From NCBI GenBank assembly GCA_963731615.1, contig CAVSWD010000002.1:136988-200987 (forward strand): a stretch of 64,000 bases of DNA, given 5' to 3'. Positions 58,115 through 64,000 of the stretch are shown here, piece after piece. The DNA comes from Gaiellasilicea sp963731615. GTDB taxonomy: Bacteria > Actinomycetota > Thermoleophilia > Gaiellales > Gaiellaceae. The notes under the pieces are model-generated. The model was not told where the DNA came from. It saw nothing but the letters and a program-made list of their open reading frames with translations, and did not search any database. Position 1 is the first letter of the stretch. Each line of letters opens with the position of its first letter. The position numbers and the translations under genes were made by a program.

Positions 58115-58276
58115 TGGCTCGCGCGGCGGCAGTTGGCGCACCTCTGACGCGTGATCTGCGGCGCCATGCGTTGTCCTCAGTCGCGGACATACGCCCGCGT
58201 ATGTCCGCTCCCTGCGTCCTAGCCTGGCTTGCAGCTCACGCGCCAGAGGCGGCGGAACCGCCGCCGCGCGAGCCAT
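58114..58276. other. Structured palindrome, element C, between zwf and opcA
   Basis: Three nested stems fill the whole gap. The outer 17-bp stem (58114-58130, GGCTCGCGCGGCGGC core) pairs perfectly with 58260-58276. A middle stem pairs CCTCTG, CGCGTGA and CTGC (58141-58159) with GCAG, TCACGCG and CAGAGG (58231-58249), each block separated by a single mismatch. An inner stem pairs GCGGACATACG (58183-58193) with CGTATGTCCGC (58198-58208) around a CCCG loop. The outer arm contains the last base of the zwf stop and the A and T of the opcA ATG at 58275. No T-run follows. It is a different sequence family from elements A and B but has similar size and placement. Confidence 0.7.
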
Positions 58277-59114
58277 GAGCGTCGTCGCCCAGGTCGAGCG
58301 GCAACTCGCCGAGCTTCGGATGCAGGGCGGAGACGAACGCGGCCAGCAGCGAACCAGCGTGATGACGCACGTCGCGTGGGCGCCGCCGCGGTGGGCCGAT
58401 GCCGCGCGACGCACACTTGCAGGCCTCGAGGAGCTGCATCCGTCGCGCGCGATCCTGCTCCTGCCCGACGCACGGAAGCCCGACGGGATCGGGGTCAGCG
58501 TCGCCGTCCGCTGTTTCGCGCTGCCCGGCCATTCGCGCGAGGTCTGCTCCGAGGTGATCGAACTGCGCCTCGGTGGCAGGCGGACGAAGGTGCCGGGCTC
58601 GGTCGTCCAGCCCCTGCTGATCGCCGATCTGCCGACGTTCTGCCGCTGGCGTGGGCTGCCGCCCTGGGGAAAGCCCGAGCTGGAGCAGCTCGTGGACGTC
58701 TGCGACCGGCTCGTCGTCGACTCGTCGGAGTGGCGTGGGCTGCCGGCGGCCTACCAGGAGCTCGAGCGGCTGTTCGACCGGATCGCGGTCTCCGACATCG
58801 CCTGGGGCCGCTCGCTCGGCTGGCGCGGCCGTCTCGCCGCCCGCTGGCCCGGGATCCGCTCGATCGAGACGCTGTCCGTGACGGGGCCGACGGCGGACGC
58901 GCTCCTGCTGGCCGGCTGGCTGCGCACACGGCTGCGCCGGCAGGTCAAGCTGGTGCACCGCTCGGCCGAGCGGCTCGAGCGCGTTGCGGTCGACGGTGAG
59001 TCGCTGGAGCCGCCAACGGGCGGCACCCCGAGCGCCAGCGACCTGCTCTCGGCCGAGCTCGACAGCTTCGGCCGCGACACCGTCTACGAAGCCGCCGTCA
59101 CCGCAGTCCGCTGA
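58275..59114 (+). CDS. opcA: OpcA-like glucose-6-phosphate dehydrogenase assembly protein
   Basis: This 279-aa protein matches OpcA, which in cyanobacteria and actinobacteria activates or assembles Zwf. Visible blocks are QQRTSVMTHVAWAPPRWADA, HPSRAILLLPDARKPDGIGV, ICSEVIELRLGG-like VCSEVIELRLGGRRTKVPGS, VVQPLLIADLPTFCRWRGLP, DRLVVDSSEWRGLPAAYQEL and DIAWGRSLGWRGRLAARW. The position right behind zwf is the usual one. The ATG at 58275 lies in the outer arm of palindrome C, and the start has no other clear ribosome site, so accessibility of this region may decide translation. Its end overlaps the convergent phosphatase gene by 17 bases. Confidence 0.92.
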   Translation: MSVVAQVERQLAELRMQGGDERGQQRTSVMTHVAWAPPRWADAARRTLAGLEELHPSRAILLLPDARKPDGIGVSVAVRCFALPGHSREVCSEVIELRLGGRRTKVPGSVVQPLLIADLPTFCRWRGLPPWGKPELEQLVDVCDRLVVDSSEWRGLPAAYQELERLFDRIAVSDIAWGRSLGWRGRLAARWPGIRSIETLSVTGPTADALLLAGWLRTRLRRQVKLVHRSAERLERVAVDGESLEPPTGGTPSASDLLSAELDSFGRDTVYEAAVTAVR

Positions 59115-59769
59115 CGTCGAGTGCGCCGTTCGAGGAGATGGATGCCTCGTAGCGTCCTCCTGCCTCCTCGACGAGAATCTTCATCGGCGCCCAGTCCCAG
59201 ATCGCGAGCCCGGACGCGTCGACGGCCGCCTCGGCCGCGCCTTCCGCGACGAGCATGTGCGCCCAGAAGTCGCCGAAGCCGCGCAGGTGCCACGCGTCGT
59301 AGGCACGCTCCGGCGGCGGCTGCTCGAGCCCGTAGAGCAGCGTCGCGTCCTCGACCCGGTCGATCGCCGAGACGTGCATTCGCTGTCCGTCGGCATAGGC
59401 GCCAAGGCCGCGCTCGGCCCACCAGCGCCGGCCGAGCGCGGGCGCCGAGACGACGGCAACGCGGTCGGCGTAGGCGATCAGGGTCGCCCAGACGGGGATG
59501 CCGCGCGTGTAGTTCCGGGTGCCGTCGATCGGGTCGAGGATCCAGCCGCTCGTGTCCTCGCCGCCTTCCTCCTCGCCGAGCACCGGCTCGCCGGGCCGCT
59601 CGCGCGCGATCCGCTCGCGCAGAGCGGTCTCGACGGCGCGGTCGGCTTCGGAGACGGGCGTCAGGTCGGGCTTGGTGTCGACCCGGAGATCGCTGGCGCG
59701 GAAGCGCGCGAGCGCGATCTCGTCCGCGTCGTCGGCGAGCGAGAGCGCGAGGGCCAGGTCCGGGCTCAC
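59098..59769 (-). CDS. Inositol monophosphatase family protein (possible histidinol-phosphatase)
   Basis: This 223-aa enzyme belongs to the Mg-dependent inositol monophosphatase superfamily. Metal-binding motifs are GEEEGG, WILDPIDGTRNYTRGIPVWA and WDWAPMKILVEEAGGRY. The N-terminal LALSLADDADEIALARFR and TKPDLTPVSEADRAVE blocks resemble the HisN-type histidinol-phosphatases of actinobacteria, which dephosphorylate histidinol phosphate, as well as inositol phosphatases. The protein is about 30-40 residues shorter than most. The substrate cannot be assigned from context: no histidine genes are near. It converges with opcA, the 3' ends overlapping. Confidence 0.86.
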   Translation of the reverse strand: MSPDLALALSLADDADEIALARFRASDLRVDTKPDLTPVSEADRAVETALRERIARERPGEPVLGEEEGGEDTSGWILDPIDGTRNYTRGIPVWATLIAYADRVAVVSAPALGRRWWAERGLGAYADGQRMHVSAIDRVEDATLLYGLEQPPPERAYDAWHLRGFGDFWAHMLVAEGAAEAAVDASGLAIWDWAPMKILVEEAGGRYEASISSNGALDVSGLR

Positions 59770-59788
59770 GCTCCGAGCCTAAGGGCTG

Positions 59789-62269
59789 CTAGCGCGTGAA
59801 GCGGAAGGAGCGTGCAGCCGCGGCGAAGCGCTTCGCGTCTGCCGCGCGGCGATCCGGGCGGCCGGCGAACGTCAGCGTGTAGGTCGTGTTGCGGTACTGC
59901 AAGAGGTAGACGACCGAGGCCTGCGAGCCGTTCGCGCCCGTGCAACGAACACCGGCGCCGGCCGAGAGGGAGGTGCGCCCGCAGTTGGGCGCGCCGGCCC
60001 GGCGGGCCGCGGCGGTCGCCGAGCGGAACCATGCGGCTGGGGTGGCAGCGTCGCGGTCGGGCGCGGTCTGGACGAAGACGGCGGCGCCGGCGGGGTCGCG
60101 GGCGACCAGCCGCAGCGTCGAGCCGGGCCGTCCGAGCGCGCGGAAGCGGCTCTTCGTCGACGTCGTGGTGCGAGTGCTCTGGCGGAAGGTCTTCGGAAGC
60201 TTGAGCGAGAAGCCGGCGCTGCGTGAGCTCAGCGTTCTCACGTTCGAGGTCGACTTGTCCGCCGCTCCCTCACCGATGACCGTGAACGTCGGCCGCGCGA
60301 CGACGATCCGCTGCGGGTTCGACCACGACATCGCCTGCGCGCCGGTCGGCAGCGAGTAGTCGTAGCCGCGGACGCGGTAGTACCACGTGCCGGGCTCGAG
60401 CGGCAGGACGGCGGAGGTGTTGAGCGTCATCATCCCGAGCGCCGTCGTGGCCGGGTCGGCCTCCGGCTTGAACGGATGGCGGGTCTTGCTCCACTGCACC
60501 GCGTACACCTCGGCGCCGAGCGCGGCCGTCCAGGCCACGAGCGGGGAGCCGTAGAAGGCGGGCTGATCGCCGGCGGATGCGAGCCGGCCCTTCGGGGTCA
60601 GCCCAGAGGCGAAAGCCTCGCCGCCGGCCGTCAGCGTCGGCTCGCTCTCCTTGCCGAAGCGGAGGACCCGGCCCGAGGCACAGGCGTCCTGGGCGACCTC
60701 GGTGTCGCGGTACTGGATGTTGCCGCCCGTGCGGACGACGGGCTCGCCGGAGCCGTGGGACAGCTTCAGTGCCGCGGAGACGCTGATCGTGTTCGTGCCG
60801 ATCGAGGTGACCGTGGCGGCTTCGACGTTGCCGGGATTGCCGATGCTGATCGAGTCGCCGCCGGCGAAGCCGCTCGAATCCGAGACCGGGATCGAGTTGC
60901 TGCCGAGCGCGGCGCCCGCTCCGGTGATGCTCGTCGAGAGCGCGCCGGGCACGGTCGCCTCGACGGGGACGACGGTCCAGTAGTAGCCACCGCCGCTCGA
61001 CCAGTCGGTGTCCCAGAGGCCGACGGGCGGGCCGAGGTCGCCCTTGACCTTGATCAGCTCGATCACCTTGGGGCCTTCCGGTTCGGTGGCGCCGGGAGCG
61101 GCGGGTGCCGGAGTGCCCGGGGCGGGTGTGGAGGGTGCGGCCGGCGCTGCGGGAGCGGCCGGGCTCGTGTCGCCGGAGGGCAGGCCGACGGTCGTCTGCA
61201 CGCCCTCCATCGACTCGTTGCCGACGATCTTCTCCATGTCGGCGGCGAAGCTGGGGCCTTCATCGCCGTCGGGAAGGTAGGACTGACGGGCAGCGGCGAG
61301 TGCCGCTCCTGTGCGGGGAAGCGCCAGCGGACCGCTCGTGCGCGGCGCAAATGCCGGGCCTCCCACGATCGAGCCGGAGTAGACCCGGTTGACGCAGCGC
61401 TTGTCGGTGAAGACGTGAACGCGGTAGAGCTCACTCGCCGCCCCGACCGGAGGCTGGTTGCCGGCGAAGACGAAGGCTGGGGTCAGGCGATGCGCGGGGG
61501 CGGACGCCGAGCCGTTCGATGCGATGTCGGAGACGGTCGCAGTCGGCTTCAGGGGCCCGACCGCGAACGGCGGGTTCACCGAGGCGTAGACGGGGCTCCA
61601 GGGGCCGTAGCTGACGGCGGGCAGGCCGTTGCTGCGCGAGTTGAAATCATGGCGGATCGTGCGGATGCGCCACCGCACCTGGCCGAGCCAGGAAGCCCCC
61701 TGGTGAAAGGAGTAGAACTCGCGCTCGTCGAGGACGTTCGTCGCGGTGAAGACCATCTTCGGCAGGTCGACGAACCAAACCTGATAGCCGACGGCGCCGT
61801 CGGCCGGCGTCCAGCGCAGAAGTCCGGGGTAGCTGGGGAGCGGCGTCGGGACGGCCGGCGGATCCATGTCGAAGCCGTAGGGGGCGCTCCAGAGGGTGGT
61901 CGTGTCGTCGATGAGCACCGCGCGAACGCGCGCGTAGAGCGCGTGCGGCGTGCCGTTGATCCACGGCAAGGTCAGCGCCGGCGCGGCGACTGGCGTGGAA
62001 AGGGTCGTGTCGGAGTAGACGACGCCGCTCTCGCGGAACGAGCTGCTCGTCGAGAGCTGAAACTCGTAGCGCCGCGCGCCGCGGATCGGGTTCCAGGCGA
62101 ACGCCGGCGTCCGCGTGAACGTCGTGCTGCGGGGCTCGTCGACCCGGAGCAGGAAGGGATGCAGATTGCCGGGGCCGGAGGCGGTCTGCCGCGCAGACGC
62201 GTCGGAGACGGTCAGCGCGAGCAGGGCTCCGAGGAGGGCGAGTAGGTGAAGGGGGCGGCGGACGGGCAT
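59789..62269 (-). CDS. Large secreted protein with fibronectin-like repeats
   Basis: ATG 62269 (MPVRRPLHLLALLGALLALT) gives 826 aa with a signal peptide ending near SDASA. The frame further upstream is arginine-rich and overlaps the preceding gene. The mature protein contains several repeats of the form TPAFAWNPIRGARRYEFQLS, LLRWTPADGAVGYQVWFVDL and PLVAWTAALGAEVYAVQWSK. These are fibronectin type III-like modules, each with a W-x-P/A-x-x-G-A-x-x-Y core. A Pro/Ala-rich hinge (APAAPAAPSTPAPGTPAPAA) divides it. The C-terminal 120 aa (LRLVARDPAGAAVFVQTAPD, YRNTTYTLTFAGRP) form a separate domain with two cysteines. No catalytic motif is visible; a cell-surface or wall-associated role is likely. 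Confidence 0.8.
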   Translation of the reverse strand: MPVRRPLHLLALLGALLALTVSDASARQTASGPGNLHPFLLRVDEPRSTTFTRTPAFAWNPIRGARRYEFQLSTSSSFRESGVVYSDTTLSTPVAAPALTLPWINGTPHALYARVRAVLIDDTTTLWSAPYGFDMDPPAVPTPLPSYPGLLRWTPADGAVGYQVWFVDLPKMVFTATNVLDEREFYSFHQGASWLGQVRWRIRTIRHDFNSRSNGLPAVSYGPWSPVYASVNPPFAVGPLKPTATVSDIASNGSASAPAHRLTPAFVFAGNQPPVGAASELYRVHVFTDKRCVNRVYSGSIVGGPAFAPRTSGPLALPRTGAALAAARQSYLPDGDEGPSFAADMEKIVGNESMEGVQTTVGLPSGDTSPAAPAAPAAPSTPAPGTPAPAAPGATEPEGPKVIELIKVKGDLGPPVGLWDTDWSSGGGYYWTVVPVEATVPGALSTSITGAGAALGSNSIPVSDSSGFAGGDSISIGNPGNVEAATVTSIGTNTISVSAALKLSHGSGEPVVRTGGNIQYRDTEVAQDACASGRVLRFGKESEPTLTAGGEAFASGLTPKGRLASAGDQPAFYGSPLVAWTAALGAEVYAVQWSKTRHPFKPEADPATTALGMMTLNTSAVLPLEPGTWYYRVRGYDYSLPTGAQAMSWSNPQRIVVARPTFTVIGEGAADKSTSNVRTLSSRSAGFSLKLPKTFRQSTRTTTSTKSRFRALGRPGSTLRLVARDPAGAAVFVQTAPDRDAATPAAWFRSATAAARRAGAPNCGRTSLSAGAGVRCTGANGSQASVVYLLQYRNTTYTLTFAGRPDRRAADAKRFAAAARSFRFTR

Positions 62270-62276
62270 GACGCTC

Positions 62277-63896
62277 CTAGCGGCCGGCTTTCCTGGCGGG
62301 GACGACGGTGAGCCTGCGCGTGACCGACTTGCCCTTGACGCCGGCGGTCGAGAGGCTCGTGAGCGTGAGCAGGGAGGGGTTGGCCCGCGCGGCTGAGGTC
62401 TGGCGCAGCGCTTTGAGGGCTTTCGCCGGCACCCGGAAGCGGACCTCGTTGTTGCCGGCGCGCAGAGAGAAGTTTCCGACCACCGAGCCGCCAACGGCGG
62501 CCTGGAGCTTGCCGGGGCCGCTCGAGAAGACGATCAGCCGAACGACGCGCTTCGCGGCGGCGACGCGGATCACCTGGGCGCCGTAGACGTGGAACGAGGG
62601 CGCGACGTCGCCGCCCGGCACCAGGGTCGTCGGGCCTGCATAGAGCGGTAGCGGCGGGCTGAGCGGCGACGAGATCGAGTTGAAGTCGACGGTGAGCGAG
62701 CCGCTGACGGTGAACACCTGTGCGTCGGCGGAGAGGCTCGGGTTCGGCAGCGCGAGGTAGCCGTCCTGGCCGCCGGTGCACGTGTCCCACGGCACCGAGA
62801 CCGACGCCGTGTTCCCGTTGACGGAGAACTGGATCGGTGTCGTGCCGAGCGCCTTCCAGTACAGGGCGGGTCGCGAGCCGAGCCCGGCCGGCATCGCCAC
62901 GGTGAGCGACAGCGTCGCGGCGTGGCAGGCATCGACCGCGCCGTTGCCGCGGACGAGCTTGAGGTAACGCGTCGCCAGGTGGTTCACCGGCACGTGCTGC
63001 ACGGGGAGCGCGGCGGTCTTGCCGCCCGTCGCGACGGTCTTGTGGGTGAGCGGGGGAAGACCCTTGAGGTCGGTGACCTGGTAGTTGCCGGCGACCTGCA
63101 CCAGGGTGTAGTCGCCGTAGACCGTGCTCAGCGTCGTCCCCTTCGCAGCGAGGGTGCCGGCCAGCATGTCGGCGCCGGTCTGGGTGGGGCTGCCGACGGC
63201 GGCGCCGTGGGCGAAGACATCCTTGACGATGCCGTTGCCGTACCGCTCGCTCAGGTACTGGAAGAACTCCCAGCGCGTGTAGCCGGCGATCTCCCACGGG
63301 TCGCCGCAGGCGGCCGACGTGCAGGTGAGCGACATGTCGGGCGCGCCGAGCGTCGCGGCGAGCGAGATGTCGAACGGCTTGTAGTCGTTGGCCACGAGGC
63401 CCGCCCACATCGCCGTGCCCTCCATCAGCCAGCGGTCGGTGGGGATCCACATTCCGAGCTGGATCGCGTGCAGGACCTCGTGCGCGATCACCTCGAAGGA
63501 GGTGGTCGCCGCCGGGTCGATCGCGATCCAGGCGGTTGCGGTGGTTGTGCCGGTGACGTCGGGAACGGTGATGCCGAGTGCTCCGTAGATGCTCAGGTCG
63601 TTCACCCAGATGTCGGTCTTGGCGTCGCCGTCGGAGAGGGGGGCGGGGTAGCCCCACCCGGTCACGAACAGGTCGTACGCGCGTTCGGCGAGCGTCACCA
63701 GGTCGGACGCGGTCTGGTGGGTGGTGGCGTCGTTCGTCGCGCTGCCTCCGGTGTAGTGCACCTGGAAGTGCGCGGTGCTCATGGTCTCGGGATACGTCAG
63801 CCCGAGCGGCGGCCGTGCCGCGTTCGCCGGGCCGGCGAAAGCAGCCGCGAGCAGCCCCAGGAGGGCGAGCACAGCGAGACGACGGACCGCAACCAT
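62277..63896 (-). CDS. Secreted zinc metallopeptidase-like protein
   Basis: This 539-aa protein begins with a signal peptide (VRRLAVLALLGLLAAAFAGP ANA cut). The catalytic region contains the gluzincin motif HEVLHAIQLGM, with the distal ligand Glu in WLMEGTAMWAG about 20 residues later. This fits MXAN_6640-like or related putative metalloproteases. The N-terminal domain has FQVHYTGGSATND and KTDIWVNDLSIYGALG. A cysteine pair (LTCTSAACGDPW) probably makes a disulfide. The C-terminal half is beta-rich (FSVNGNTASVSVPWDTCTGG, LIVFSSGPGKLQAAVGGSVV) and may bind wall or substrate. It lies 7 bases upstream of the fibronectin-like secreted protein and is likely cotranscribed with it. Confidence 0.82.
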   Translation of the reverse strand: MVAVRRLAVLALLGLLAAAFAGPANAARPPLGLTYPETMSTAHFQVHYTGGSATNDATTHQTASDLVTLAERAYDLFVTGWGYPAPLSDGDAKTDIWVNDLSIYGALGITVPDVTGTTTATAWIAIDPAATTSFEVIAHEVLHAIQLGMWIPTDRWLMEGTAMWAGLVANDYKPFDISLAATLGAPDMSLTCTSAACGDPWEIAGYTRWEFFQYLSERYGNGIVKDVFAHGAAVGSPTQTGADMLAGTLAAKGTTLSTVYGDYTLVQVAGNYQVTDLKGLPPLTHKTVATGGKTAALPVQHVPVNHLATRYLKLVRGNGAVDACHAATLSLTVAMPAGLGSRPALYWKALGTTPIQFSVNGNTASVSVPWDTCTGGQDGYLALPNPSLSADAQVFTVSGSLTVDFNSISSPLSPPLPLYAGPTTLVPGGDVAPSFHVYGAQVIRVAAAKRVVRLIVFSSGPGKLQAAVGGSVVGNFSLRAGNNEVRFRVPAKALKALRQTSAARANPSLLTLTSLSTAGVKGKSVTRRLTVVPARKAGR

Positions 63897-63937
63897 GTCT
63901 CGCCCTTCATCGGCCGCTGGGCCGAGAAGCTAGGCGG

Positions 63938-64000
63938 TCAGTCGAGGGCCAGGTAGAGAAGCGCGAGCCCGACCGTGCCGGCGAAGAGAAGCAGGGAGAT
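63938..64000 (-). CDS. C-terminal end of a gene running off the window, probably membrane protein
   Basis: On the minus strand the last 20 codons of an open frame (ISLLLFAGTVGLALLYLALD) end with TGA at 63940-63938. The segment is strongly hydrophobic, with a composition like a terminal membrane helix. It is 41 bases upstream of the metallopeptidase start and on the same strand. The rest of the gene is beyond the window, so it cannot be identified. Confidence 0.5.
   Translation of the reverse strand: MSLLLFAGTVGLALLYLALD

Overview
The window is GC-rich and gene-dense. Most neighbouring genes on a strand overlap by 1-4 bases (ATGA, GTGA, TAGTG), and GTG starts are common. The order fhaA-fhaB-pstP-rodA-pbpA-pknB, the PdtaS/PdtaR-like pair, an OpcA protein beside zwf, a Rieske protein behind sufS-sufU and the DUF4446/DUF4349 proteins all point to Actinomycetota. 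Thermoleophilia is my best guess for class, by inference only. I saw no rRNA, tRNA, CRISPR array, integrase or transposase, so this looks like a chromosomal core region.

Layout. 1-2400: the end of an RTX-like protein, a frameshifted FAD oxidase and a decayed small gene. 2416-8078: ettA, a MaoC hydratase, a methyltransferase, a LON-domain protein, then sufS-sufU-Rieske for Fe-S assembly. 8079-13552: a short untranslated or leader region, an NAD(P)-binding protein, dcd, a DUF4015 protein, a CBS protein, pdxH and a GabT-type transaminase. 13592-27824: a signalling and cell-wall block with three Ser/Thr kinases, a cyclase/AAA protein, a PP2C phosphatase, two FHA proteins, RodA, a class B PBP and Ddl. 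27911-35495: membrane and hypothetical proteins, an HNH protein, a sulfurtransferase, argG-argH, a SIMPL protein and a serine hydrolase. 35492-45348: nitrogen assimilation (glnA-glnK-amt on the minus strand, a second glnA on the plus strand), an ABC-2 exporter and the PdtaS/PdtaR-like RNA-binding two-component pair. 45401-50773: a second histidine kinase, a sigma factor/DUF4349 module and an ABC-F protein. 50804-59114: almost the whole pentose phosphate pathway (tkt, rpiB, tal, pgi, gnd, zwf, opcA). 59098-64000: an inositol-phosphatase family enzyme and two secreted proteins.

The most unusual content is non-coding. Four intergenic gaps are filled by 108-163 bp nested palindromes, each starting within about 3 bases of the upstream stop codon. 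Two of them (5920-6069 and 54234-54385) are the same element. Their unpaired core is nearly identical, while the sequences of several stems have changed with pairing kept. In the pentose phosphate operon two of these palindromes include the start codon of the next gene. Both glutamine synthetase genes have 5' leaders with terminator-like structures. The glnA-glnK-amt leader has two hexaloop hairpins, the second overlapping the terminator, which is the architecture read by ANTAR proteins such as the PdtaR-like regulator nearby.

Four genes, including argG and sufU, carry single-base frameshifts. Assembly error is at least as likely as real decay.
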